Assembly: GCA_965656185.1 (NCBI GenBank)
Contig: CBFHJH010000011.1
Span: 16,772-80,771, forward strand
Length of the DNA: 64,000 bases
Direction: 5' to 3'
Origin: Croceimicrobium sp965656185
GTDB lineage: Bacteria; Bacteroidota; Bacteroidia; Flavobacteriales; Schleiferiaceae
In this document: one piece after another, positions 8,469-16,327 of the stretch
Numbering within the stretch: the first letter of the stretch is position 1
Layout of the letters: the number at the start of each line of letters is the position of its first letter
Notes under the pieces: model-generated
Database searches by the model: none
What the model was told of the DNA's origin: nothing
What the model saw: the letters and a program-made list of their open reading frames with translations, nothing else
Translations under genes and position numbers: made by a program

Positions 8469-9740
8469 ATGTTTCCGAAATCGAAGTTTTGGTATAATTT
8501 AATCTTCTTCTGCCTCCTTTACTACGTGGTTTTGATTCCCTGGCAAGTAAGGTGGTTACCGGCTACTTTGGCGATGATGGTGGCGGGCTTGTTCTGGTTT
8601 TTGGCGGTCGATTTCAAAGCTAAAGCACAGCGAATCTCTTCTAATACCTTAGCCAGTCTGAGCTTTCTGACTTACCTTTTTGTGGTGATCGGAGCTATTT
8701 ACAGTCCGGAGAGTAACCAAGCGGGTAAAGAGGTTTTCTCGAAATTACCATTATTGGCCTGGCCCTTAACCCTAGGGGCGATACCTAGTTTAAAGCGCCC
8801 GCGTTTTGAACTGATCTTAAAGGCCTTTGTGCTTTCTACCGCCTTGGCCTTGCTTTTATCTTTTGGCTATGCCTTGTATCGCTACACGCAAACCAGCAAT
8901 ACGGCGCTTTTCTACTTTAATGAATTACTGGCGCTCTTGCGAGTTCCCGCTCATTATATGGGCATGTATATCACCTTTGCCTATGCATTGGTCTTGCAAC
9001 GCTGGGCTATTGGTAGACCTTTGTTCAAAGCGCCCATGGTCAATGGAGCCATATTATTACTCTTTGCCTTTAGCCTTATTTTTATTTGGGTTCGGATGCA
9101 GTACCTGCTCTTTTTCTTCGTGAACGCGATAATTGCGCTCAGTTATTTAAAGGCCCGCTTTGGTTTGAAAAAAGCCAGCTTATACTTTTCCTTATACTCG
9201 ATCGCTTTTGCGCTTTTACTGATCTTGATTCCCAGGAGCAGAAGCCGCTTGGTAGATACTTATTACGAATTGCGCTCTTTTGATCGGATGATCGATAATA
9301 AACAGACCAATCCCCGAAAGTTCTTATGGACCGAGGGGAGCGATTTAATTGCGGAGAATTTCTGGTGGGGACTTGGAACCGGGGCAGAGAATACTGCTCT
9401 GAACGAAAGACTTGAAAAGGTAGACGCTTTGTTTTGGGACGGGAAAACGACCTATCAGCTCTACGAAATGGGTTTTAACTATCACAATAGCTACCTCCAA
9501 GTATTTGCGGCCAATGGCTTTTTCGCCTTTCTCACTTTTTTGGCACTACTCTTCTTTCCCTTCTTCAAGTTGAAACGGCATCCTTACCGCCATGAAGCCA
9601 GGTTGTTCTTGCTCATTTGTATCGTGAGCTTCTTAACAGAAAGTATGTTGGAACGACAGGCGGGGGTATTGTTTTTTAGCTTTTTTTACGCCTTGCTGTT
9701 GGTTATGCCCAGTCCGGAAAGAGAGCAACTTAAAGACTAA
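8469..9740 (+). CDS. O-antigen ligase/polymerase family membrane protein (first paralogue)
   Basis: This 423-residue polytopic protein has about ten to twelve hydrophobic segments and a large periplasmic loop near residues 270-340 with the family pattern FWWGLGTGAENTALNERL and FNYHNSYLQVFAANG; the His-Asn motif is typical of WaaL/Wzy proteins. These enzymes polymerise or attach undecaprenyl-linked polysaccharide in the periplasm. It starts one base after the protease stop codon. Its stop overlaps that of the minus-strand paralogue by 4 nt, and both end with the same LTESM(L/F)ER motif followed by a hydrophobic stretch. Ligase and polymerase cannot be told apart from the sequence. Confidence 0.75.
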   Translation: MFPKSKFWYNLIFFCLLYYVVLIPWQVRWLPATLAMMVAGLFWFLAVDFKAKAQRISSNTLASLSFLTYLFVVIGAIYSPESNQAGKEVFSKLPLLAWPLTLGAIPSLKRPRFELILKAFVLSTALALLLSFGYALYRYTQTSNTALFYFNELLALLRVPAHYMGMYITFAYALVLQRWAIGRPLFKAPMVNGAILLLFAFSLIFIWVRMQYLLFFFVNAIIALSYLKARFGLKKASLYFSLYSIAFALLLILIPRSRSRLVDTYYELRSFDRMIDNKQTNPRKFLWTEGSDLIAENFWWGLGTGAENTALNERLEKVDALFWDGKTTYQLYEMGFNYHNSYLQVFAANGFFAFLTFLALLFFPFFKLKRHPYRHEARLFLLICIVSFLTESMLERQAGVLFFSFFYALLLVMPSPEREQLKD

Positions 9741-10993
9741 GCACTTTTCTGGGTTTGACTGAGAAAGGTGGGGAAGAATACATTGAAGAGCACTACTCCC
9801 CAAGCCCGTTCGAACATGCTTTCGGTAAGCATACAGATGATAAAGAAAATCAGGGCGGCTAAAATGGCCGCTTGCTGGTTGTGCCAGGCATTCGAGGCGT
9901 AGAAGGAGAGTAAGATCAAGAGGCTGAACAAGCCGATCAATCCCACGCTCAAGGGAGTTTCTAAATACTGATTATGCGCATTGTAGCGACGCTCTAAACC
10001 TTCTTTAAAGCCTAGTTCTCGGTAGCTGTTAAAAAGCTCCTGTTCACCGTCGCCAATACCATGCCCTAGCCAAAAGCGATCTTCCCACGCCGCTCGCGCA
10101 CATTTCCATTCGGCTAAGCGGTAGGTGGCGCTATTGAAATCACTACCCGAAATATCGTAATCGAAGTTAGGAAAGGCGAGGTAGCGCGTTTTTATAGCTT
10201 GGGGGGCGAAGCTTAAAAAGCTCACAATTACTATAAGTACCAGGCCAAGACTACCTAAAAGCAGACGGAACTGTTTGGCTTGTAGCAGCCAGATCAAGAT
10301 CAATACGCCCAAGACCAGCGCCAGCGCCAAAATATTGATGCGGCCTTGTAGTAAAAAGAGGCCAATGCCTAAAAAAGCGATCAACGGAGCGGAAAGGAGG
10401 GCTGCGCTTTCTTTGTTCCGCCATCGAAAGACCAGCAGTAGAATAGCCAGTCCATAATGGGTACTCAAATAGCCCGGGTGCATAAAGGGTTCGGCAAAGG
10501 TTTCATAAAGGAAAAAGTAATGCTCTTGTACGCCATTTTCACGCACATAAAACCAAGCCTCGGCTTCCCAAGCGCGATAAGTGGCGTAGGTCAAAGCAGC
10601 TCCTAAACTAAGCAGGCAGCCAAGAATAAAGGCCCAGCTCAGAAGATTACGGTCGGAACGATCAAAATGTCGGCCCAAGGCAATTAAAATGAGGGGGGCG
10701 CTTAAGAAGCTGAATTTCGTTTCCAGGTTTTCGAGACCACTCTGAAGATCTTCGCTGTAAAGCAGGCTGAGGGCGTAAAGAGCAAAGAAGGCCATGGAGG
10801 CCAGGGTTAATTTATGCTTGATGCTGTAGCGCCAATCTTCTTTTCTTAAACTAATGATGGCCACTAGGAGGAGGGCTAATAGAATCAAATTGCTGAGGCC
10901 GGCCAAGCCAAAGGGAATACTCATTAGTCCCAGGGCCAGAAGCCCCAAGGCGAGCTTTTTTAGCTGCGGATCAAGAGAGCGGATACTGTCCAC
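9737..10993 (-). CDS. O-antigen ligase/polymerase family membrane protein (second paralogue)
   Basis: This 418-residue protein with about ten to twelve membrane segments is the last gene of the minus-strand polysaccharide operon. The periplasmic loop carries WLGHGIGDGEQELF and RYNAHNQYLETPLSVG, the conserved His-Asn region of Wzy/WaaL proteins. The start is a GTG at 10993, overlapping the end of the WecA-like gene by 23 nt, which indicates translational coupling. It shares the terminal CMLTESMFERAWGV pattern with its convergent partner. Assignment to lipid-linked polysaccharide polymerisation or ligation is inferred from family and context. Confidence 0.75.
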   Translation of the reverse strand: MDSIRSLDPQLKKLALGLLALGLMSIPFGLAGLSNLILLALLLVAIISLRKEDWRYSIKHKLTLASMAFFALYALSLLYSEDLQSGLENLETKFSFLSAPLILIALGRHFDRSDRNLLSWAFILGCLLSLGAALTYATYRAWEAEAWFYVRENGVQEHYFFLYETFAEPFMHPGYLSTHYGLAILLLVFRWRNKESAALLSAPLIAFLGIGLFLLQGRINILALALVLGVLILIWLLQAKQFRLLLGSLGLVLIVIVSFLSFAPQAIKTRYLAFPNFDYDISGSDFNSATYRLAEWKCARAAWEDRFWLGHGIGDGEQELFNSYRELGFKEGLERRYNAHNQYLETPLSVGLIGLFSLLILLSFYASNAWHNQQAAILAALIFFIICMLTESMFERAWGVVLFNVFFPTFLSQTQKSA

Positions 10994-12056
10994 GGCTTTT
11001 TAGTTTTTGCTTAATAAGAAAGGGAACTTGCGATAGACCTACAGCCAGAATCAGCACTAATCCGAAAAGGATGGAGGCCCGCAGGTAATCGTTCAAATAC
11101 CAAGTAAGGGCAATAAGTAGAGCGTTGATACCTACTAACCAAAGGGTGGTTTGTAAATGGTTCAAGCCGATGTCCAGTAAGACGTGATGTAAGTGATTGC
11201 GGTCTGCCTTGAGTGGAGAAACACGCTTGATGAAAACACGAATAAAAACCACCCTTGCCGTATCCACGATAGGCAGAAGGAGTATGGCAAAGGCAAATAA
11301 CATAGCATCTATATGCTCTAGTATTTGATCATCGATCAGGGCGTTCGCTTGCAGGAAGTAGATACTAAGCAGAGCGGCGAAAAAACCGAGGATCATCGAT
11401 CCGGTATCGCCCATAAAGATCTTAGCTCTGACCAAATTATAGCGTAAAAAGGCGCTTTGGGCACCAATTATACAAAGGCATAAGGTTAAGAAAAGGGCTT
11501 TGTCTAGGGCATAGAATAAGGAAGCATAAACGCCACTTACCAGGATGCCGGTGAGCGAACTAAGGCCATTCACCCCATCGATGAAATTAAAGGAGTTGAT
11601 GATGCCTAGAAAGAAGATAAAGCTAAGGGCCAGACTGCCCCAGTAAGGGAGCTCGTAAATTCCAAAGAGTCCGTACAACTGCACCAATCGAACGTCTCCT
11701 TGAATAGCAACTACCGCAATGGCTAAGACCTGCCCCACCATTTTTTTGTAGGGAACCAAGGGGTATAGGTCATCCTTAACTCCGGTAATGAATAGGATGA
11801 TCAAGGCTACTAAAACCGAATTGAGGGTGCTGTTCGCTAGGTGAGCCGTGAAAAAAATGAAGGAGAGGATCAGTCCGCCGAAAATTGCAATTCCGCCTAA
11901 GGGCGAAATACGCTGCGCATGTTGCTTTCTTTCGTCTGGACGATCATAGAGTTTCTTAACCAGTGATAAGCGGATAATGGCGGGAATGGAGAAGTAAGTG
12001 ATAGCAAAGGCGGTAAGGGTGGCCGCCAGGTAAATAAGATCTTGATACTGCTCCAT
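10971..12056 (-). CDS. Undecaprenyl-phosphate sugar-1-phosphate transferase (WecA/MraY family)
   Basis: This polytopic enzyme starts surface polysaccharide synthesis by moving a sugar-1-phosphate, usually GlcNAc-1-P, from UDP-sugar to undecaprenyl phosphate at the inner membrane. The 361-residue chain shows the superfamily signatures: PDERKQHAQRISPLGGIAIF near the start, GVKDDLYPL (the Asp-Asp motif), FNFIDGVNGLSSL, KIFMGDTGSM and the HLHHVLLDIG His motif. The ATG at 12056 is preferred because an upstream in-frame start at 12113 would overlap the preceding glycosyltransferase by 38 nt and add 19 polar residues before the first membrane helix. Sugar specificity is not determined. Confidence 0.88.
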   Translation of the reverse strand: MEQYQDLIYLAATLTAFAITYFSIPAIIRLSLVKKLYDRPDERKQHAQRISPLGGIAIFGGLILSFIFFTAHLANSTLNSVLVALIILFITGVKDDLYPLVPYKKMVGQVLAIAVVAIQGDVRLVQLYGLFGIYELPYWGSLALSFIFFLGIINSFNFIDGVNGLSSLTGILVSGVYASLFYALDKALFLTLCLCIIGAQSAFLRYNLVRAKIFMGDTGSMILGFFAALLSIYFLQANALIDDQILEHIDAMLFAFAILLLPIVDTARVVFIRVFIKRVSPLKADRNHLHHVLLDIGLNHLQTTLWLVGINALLIALTWYLNDYLRASILFGLVLILAVGLSQVPFLIKQKLKSRGQYPLS

Positions 12057-12075
12057 AGACTCAAAATTACAATTC

Positions 12076-12909
12076 CTAATCGGTAACTTGATGCTGAGTG
12101 AGGGCTGCTTCATTTTGCGCTTCGCGATAAGGGTCGCGCAACCAGCCGTGTTTATTAAAATACTGCCAGGCCGAGCGCGAGTGCAATAGCAAGGGACGCA
12201 GGGAACGGTAGGAGCTTTTTTGATACTCGTGAATCACTTGTACTTCGGGCCAGTAGATGGTTTTTCCTTTTTCGCCTAAGCGCCGTGATAGATCTACATC
12301 CTCCAAGTATAAAAAGAAGCGAGGGTCGAAACCTCCGATCGCTCGCAGTATTTCCCCCCGGCAAAACATGAAGCATCCGCTTAAAACGGGTACCATCATG
12401 CTTTTAGTGCTATCGAGTCCTTTCAGCTCATAAGCCTCCGCTCTTGCGCGGTAAAGATTTTGCAAAGGGCCAGGCAAAAAACGCCGCACAAATAGATCAC
12501 TGGGGCGTGGCAGTAATTTACGCAAGCCTTGGTCGCTGCCATCGGGCCACACGATCTGGGGCATCAATAAACTTATTTCTGGCTCAGACTCCATCTGCGC
12601 ATAGATCAGCTTTAGGTCCTTAGCGGTGAAGCGCACGTCGGGATTGGCGATAAGGTGGTATTTGGCTTGGTACTTGGGGTCTAGGATGGCTCGATTATGG
12701 CCTCGCCCATAGCCTTGATTTTCGCTTTGAGGGAGGTAATCGATCGTATCGCTTAAGGAGTTGAAGTCAAAGTCGGTATAACCAGGCGCATTATCGATAA
12801 AGACCAATTTAATGGCCAAGGAGCTTCCTAGGCAAGCTTGGCTGAGATGCTCGATTTGCTTTTTACTGTTGTGGTATAAGACCACCGATATGCACAGGTC
12901 CAATTCCAT
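12076..12909 (-). CDS. Glycosyltransferase family 2, rhamnosyltransferase-like
   Basis: This 277-residue GT2 enzyme resembles the WbbL/RfbF group. It has an N-terminal CISVVLYHNSKKQIEHL strand-loop, NQGYGRGHNRAI, and the metal/nucleotide-binding HLIANPDVRF in place of a classical DxD. The acceptor region is SGCFMFCRGEILRAIGGFD and FFLYLEDVDLSRRLGEKG, with the ED motif giving the catalytic base. It should add one sugar to the growing lipid-linked oligosaccharide on the cytosolic face. It starts one base after the stop of the gap-containing upstream gene. The sugar donor is unknown. Confidence 0.8.
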   Translation of the reverse strand: MELDLCISVVLYHNSKKQIEHLSQACLGSSLAIKLVFIDNAPGYTDFDFNSLSDTIDYLPQSENQGYGRGHNRAILDPKYQAKYHLIANPDVRFTAKDLKLIYAQMESEPEISLLMPQIVWPDGSDQGLRKLLPRPSDLFVRRFLPGPLQNLYRARAEAYELKGLDSTKSMMVPVLSGCFMFCRGEILRAIGGFDPRFFLYLEDVDLSRRLGEKGKTIYWPEVQVIHEYQKSSYRSLRPLLLHSRSAWQYFNKHGWLRDPYREAQNEAALTQHQVTD

Positions 12910-12910
12910 T

Positions 12911-13375
12911 TTACAAAGCTAGTTCCTCAGGATGCTCGCGNNNNNNNNNNNNNNNNNNNNNNNNNNNNNNNNNNNNNNNNNNNNNNNNNNNNNNNNNNNN
13001 NNNNNNNNNNNNNNNNNNNNNNNNNNNNNNNNNNNNCAGATCGCTTCCTAGAAAACCTTTTATGGCTTTAAAGAAATCGGCCTTAAAGGTGCTGTCATCA
13101 TCGGGGAAAAGCAAGTAATGACTTTCGTGTTCGCTTTCAAAAAGCTTCTGCAAAGCAATGTTTCGAGCTTTGGAGAGGCTCAGCTGGTGACCTATGTCTA
13201 TACAGTCTAGGCTTAAAAGCTCGTCATTACTTTTAAAGGCAAAAGGCTTTCCCTGATTAACGATAATTAGATGAACCGATAAGCCTTGGCTTTGGCCACT
13301 GATCGAGTCGATCAGTGCCTGTAATAGGGCCGACTGCGCTCCGGTGCTGATAAATATGAGGTCGCTATTCATCAT
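12911..13375 (-). CDS. Glycosyltransferase-like gene interrupted by an assembly gap
   Basis: About 113 N-terminal residues are visible, then a run of N, then nine residues and a stop. The N-terminus resembles the GT-A fold: DLIFISTGAQSALLQALIDS, a second strand with LIIVNQG, the LSLSKARNIAL helix and LLFPDDDSTFKADFF, whose DDD is the expected metal-binding site. A GT-A transferase normally needs more than 230 residues, so the true coding sequence is almost certainly longer than the N run implies. The start overlaps the upstream gene by 4 nt (ATGA). The donor and the complete domain structure cannot be judged. Confidence 0.6.
   Translation of the reverse strand: MMNSDLIFISTGAQSALLQALIDSISGQSQGLSVHLIIVNQGKPFAFKSNDELLSLDCIDIGHQLSLSKARNIALQKLFESEHESHYLLFPDDDSTFKADFFKAIKGFLGSDLXXXXXXXXXXXXXXXXXXXXXXXXXXXXXXXXREHPEELAL
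12941..13036. other. Assembly gap of 96 N
   Basis: The run of N falls inside the short glycosyltransferase gene. The visible flanks do not make a complete GT-A domain, so more sequence than 96 bases is probably missing here. Confidence 0.95.
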
Positions 13376-14352
13376 AATTCCCGAACATAAGTAGTACCGG
13401 CATTGGCGCCTAAGCTATGGTAAATGATGCGAATTAGGAACTGCGGTAAAAATTGAGCCATAAGAAGGTAATAGCGCGCCAGTTTTAGGCCAGGGTTCAA
13501 TTGTAAACATTGTTTCAAGTGGCTTTTCGCCTTGGTTCTTTGGAAGTTGTGAAAGATGAAGCTGCGACCCAGGTACAGGTGGTACATGCTGGCTTTGAAA
13601 TTTTGGGTAGCCTTCTCCTTGCTTTTTAGCTTCCGCATCAGCTTCATATCCCGGTCGCTCATCTTTCCGGCCCGAATGGAGCGCTGGGTGATCTCGTCGA
13701 ATTCTTTAGGGTTGGCTTTGGTCGAAAGTGCGGTAGGCACGATGCGGTATTGTACCACAACCTCTGGGAGTTGATGCACCTTTCCGTGTTTGGACAATTG
13801 ATAAAGCAACATATAGTCGACGATGTATTGCTGGATGGGTTCATAATAACCCCCTACCGCATCAAAGGCCTTCCGACGGTACATCACCGAGCTGTGCGAC
13901 CAAGGATTCCTTTGCTCTTGATGGCGGCGGTTCTCCGCATCGCTAATGGGTTTCTTCTCGGTATATAGATAGTTGCCATCCTTATCGATAATGTCTACAA
14001 AACCACCTACCAAAACATAGTCGGGATTGTTTTCTAGAAATGTACTTTGTTGGGCCAAGCGGTCTTTCAGACAAATATCATCGGCATCGATAATAGCAAT
14101 GTATTTGCCGCTACTTTGAGCAATGGCTCGGTTTTTTGCCGTGGCCACTCCAGTGTTTTCTTGGCAGATCAGTTTGATGCGAGGATCTTCAAAGGAGCGG
14201 ATCAGCTCTACGGTATTATCGCTACTGCCATCGTCGATGATAATGAATTCAAAATCTTCGAAACTTTGGGCCAAGACCGAGCGAATAGTGTCTCCAATAT
14301 AAGGGAGTCCATTCATAACACTCATTATTACACTTACCAAAGGAGAAGTCAT
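13372..14352 (-). CDS. Glycosyltransferase family 2
   Basis: This 326-residue enzyme has a classical GT2 domain in its first 220 residues: PLVSVIMSVMNGLPYIGDTI, FIIIDDGSSDNTVELI, ENTGVATAKNRAI, and IAIIDADDICL with the DxD metal site. The acceptor segment is NPWSHSSVMYRRKAFDAVGGY. The C-terminal 100 residues are basic and helical and end with a possible amphipathic, membrane-associating stretch. It overlaps both neighbours by 4 nt (ATGA), the mark of tight operon coupling. The sugar cannot be predicted. Confidence 0.85.
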   Translation of the reverse strand: MTSPLVSVIMSVMNGLPYIGDTIRSVLAQSFEDFEFIIIDDGSSDNTVELIRSFEDPRIKLICQENTGVATAKNRAIAQSSGKYIAIIDADDICLKDRLAQQSTFLENNPDYVLVGGFVDIIDKDGNYLYTEKKPISDAENRRHQEQRNPWSHSSVMYRRKAFDAVGGYYEPIQQYIVDYMLLYQLSKHGKVHQLPEVVVQYRIVPTALSTKANPKEFDEITQRSIRAGKMSDRDMKLMRKLKSKEKATQNFKASMYHLYLGRSFIFHNFQRTKAKSHLKQCLQLNPGLKLARYYLLMAQFLPQFLIRIIYHSLGANAGTTYVREL

Positions 14353-15587
14353 GGCCGGCTGTATTTATAAAAGGCGGTGACGGATAAGAGAGCTAAGATA
14401 CTTTCTGTTAGGATACGAGCGTAGGCGGCGCCTTGGGCCTGCCATTGCGAGATCAGAATGTAATTGATCCCAATGCTTAAAAGCCCGGTGAGCAGCACGA
14501 TTCGCATATAGATCTTATCCTTTCCTAAAACCAGTAGGCCTTGTTGTAAAAAGAGATGAGCGAAAACTCCAATGAATAGAATGGGGGCCATCCATTGCAG
14601 GTAAGGTATGGAAGCGAGGTAATCCTGGCCAAATATTATCGGCACCAGCCAAGGAGCAATAAAAATACCGGAAATGACCAATACCGCTACCGCAAGAGCG
14701 AGCAGGGCCACGAATTTGCGGTGTTTGGCCAAATATTGCTTGCGGTCTTGTTTTATTAAATTGGATAAATGTGGAAAAAGGGCACCGTGCAAAGGCTGAA
14801 AAAGTACATTTTGCCCCACATTGATAAGCTTACTGGCGGCCGCAAATAAACCCAATTGTTGGGGACTCATTAAAAATCCACCCATGGGAATCGAAATGAA
14901 ACCGTACAATCGAGTCGAAAAGTTGGAAATGAAGATAAAGCGCGACTCGTTAAGTGCCGCCTTGATCTGCGCCAGGTCGAAGTGGAATAGTTTTAGGCCT
15001 TTATGTTCTCTAAAAGCAAGCCAAAGCAAGCCGATCGTCATGCCAATGGTAGCGCTTCCGTTAATGAAATTAAGCCAGAGGTAATCGTCTGGACCGTTGA
15101 TTAAGAGAAAGATCAAGGTAGTGGCTAGTCCTTTCATGAATACATTGGCCAGGGCGATCTTACCGGCTTTTTCGGTGCCTAAGAATAGGAAGTCGGGGTT
15201 TAAGGAAGCGCCAATGATCATAGGGATACTTAGTAGTAATAGGGCGGCATTTTCGAAAAACTTTGGTACCACTAAAATGAGCAGGCCCAAAAGTAAGGTT
15301 GAGCCTAACATCAAAAGGAATTTAGCGCTAAGCACGGCAGCGAAGACCGCGGCCAAACGAGCGGGATCGTCTTTAATTTGCGCCACTTTTCGGGTGGCGG
15401 TGGTAAAAAAGCCAAATTCAACTACCGAAACGAAATACACCATGATCACCCCGGCAAATTCGGTGAGGGCGTATGCGCTGGGACCCAATACCCGCGTGAT
15501 ATAAGGGATAATGATAAGGGGGAATACGTAGCTGGCTAACTGCGAAAGCGATAAATAGCTAATATTTCGTCTTAGATTTGTAGCCAA
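14349..15587 (-). CDS. Wzx-type oligosaccharide flippase (MATE/MOP superfamily)
   Basis: This 412-residue protein has about twelve membrane helices and the Wzx/RfbX pattern: an N-terminal NISYLSLSQLASYVFPLIII and PYITRVLGPSAYALTEFAGV, then SNFSTRLYGFISIPMGGFLM and LGLFAAASKLINVGQNVLF. It should flip undecaprenyl-linked oligosaccharide units to the periplasmic face before polymerisation or ligation by the O-antigen ligase-type proteins nearby. The start is TTG at 15587; no ATG gives a full first helix. A perfect promoter box lies 16 nt upstream, so this is the first gene of the six-gene polysaccharide operon. Confidence 0.87.
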   Translation of the reverse strand: MATNLRRNISYLSLSQLASYVFPLIIIPYITRVLGPSAYALTEFAGVIMVYFVSVVEFGFFTTATRKVAQIKDDPARLAAVFAAVLSAKFLLMLGSTLLLGLLILVVPKFFENAALLLLSIPMIIGASLNPDFLFLGTEKAGKIALANVFMKGLATTLIFLLINGPDDYLWLNFINGSATIGMTIGLLWLAFREHKGLKLFHFDLAQIKAALNESRFIFISNFSTRLYGFISIPMGGFLMSPQQLGLFAAASKLINVGQNVLFQPLHGALFPHLSNLIKQDRKQYLAKHRKFVALLALAVAVLVISGIFIAPWLVPIIFGQDYLASIPYLQWMAPILFIGVFAHLFLQQGLLVLGKDKIYMRIVLLTGLLSIGINYILISQWQAQGAAYARILTESILALLSVTAFYKYSRP

Positions 15588-15603
15588 TAATAGGATTTGC
15601 GGT

Positions 15604-15611
15604 CAAAATTA
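15604..15611 (-). promoter_or_regulatory. TAnnTTTG promoter box of the polysaccharide operon
   Basis: The minus strand reads TAATTTTG, a perfect -7 match, 16 nt before the TTG start of the flippase. It would drive the six genes down to 9737. Confidence 0.55.
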
Positions 15612-15645
15612 ATCCTTTTGAACGTATAATTAGAAGACAATCGAT

Positions 15646-16287
15646 TTGAAGAAGAACTCCTTATACATCAGTCTACGCCGTTTTTGGGTGGCCTACAAGC
15701 TTATTTTTAAATCCTATTCTTACCTCAATAAGACGGGGTTCATCAAGTCTCATCAGTACATAGAGCCCTTAGATGCAGCAGGGCAGGCTATTCCCTGGAT
15801 GAACTATGCTTTTGTGGAATTGCTGAACGAGCGCCTTAATACCACGCAGCGCATGTTCGAATATGGCGCTGGTTTCTCTTCCCTGTATTTTTCGAAAAGG
15901 GTGGCCGAGATCACTTCCATTGAATACGATAGCACTTGGGAAGAAAAGCTCAAGGAACTCCTGAAGGATTGCGCTAATCACCGACTGCTCTTTAGTCCAG
16001 TTGGGGAAGATTATATCAAGGCGGCGCAAGAAACTGGCGGAAATTACGATCTGATCTTGGTAGACGGTCGTGAGCGCGTGGCTTGCTTCAAAGCCAGTAT
16101 CGAGGCGCTTAGTCCTCATGGAGTACTCATTTTAGATGATTCCGATCGCGAAGAATATCAGACAGCCTTTAGCTATGCCCAAGAAATGGGTTTCAAAAAT
16201 CTACGTATTTCCGGACTTAAACCATTTTCCTTTTTACGGGAGGAGAGTACTTTCTTTTACCGCGAGGATAACTGCTTGGGTCTTTAA
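15646..16287 (+). CDS. Class I SAM-dependent methyltransferase-like protein
   Basis: This 213-residue protein has a Rossmann-type core with MFEYGAGFSSLYFSKRV (motif I, a Gly-x-Gly loop variant), ITSIEYDSTWEEKL (the acidic end of strand 2) and NYDLILVDGRERVACF (strand 4), followed by GVLILDDSDREEY. The core fits small methyltransferases that act on sugars or other small molecules. It diverges from the polysaccharide operon, so a role in modifying that glycan is plausible but unproven. The start is TTG at 15646; the N-terminal 40 residues are basic and aromatic. It has no clear partner on the same strand. Confidence 0.6.
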   Translation: MKKNSLYISLRRFWVAYKLIFKSYSYLNKTGFIKSHQYIEPLDAAGQAIPWMNYAFVELLNERLNTTQRMFEYGAGFSSLYFSKRVAEITSIEYDSTWEEKLKELLKDCANHRLLFSPVGEDYIKAAQETGGNYDLILVDGRERVACFKASIEALSPHGVLILDDSDREEYQTAFSYAQEMGFKNLRISGLKPFSFLREESTFFYREDNCLGL

Positions 16288-16327
16288 GCTGCGGCTGAAA
16301 GGAATCTAATTGTGGTCGCTATGCGAA

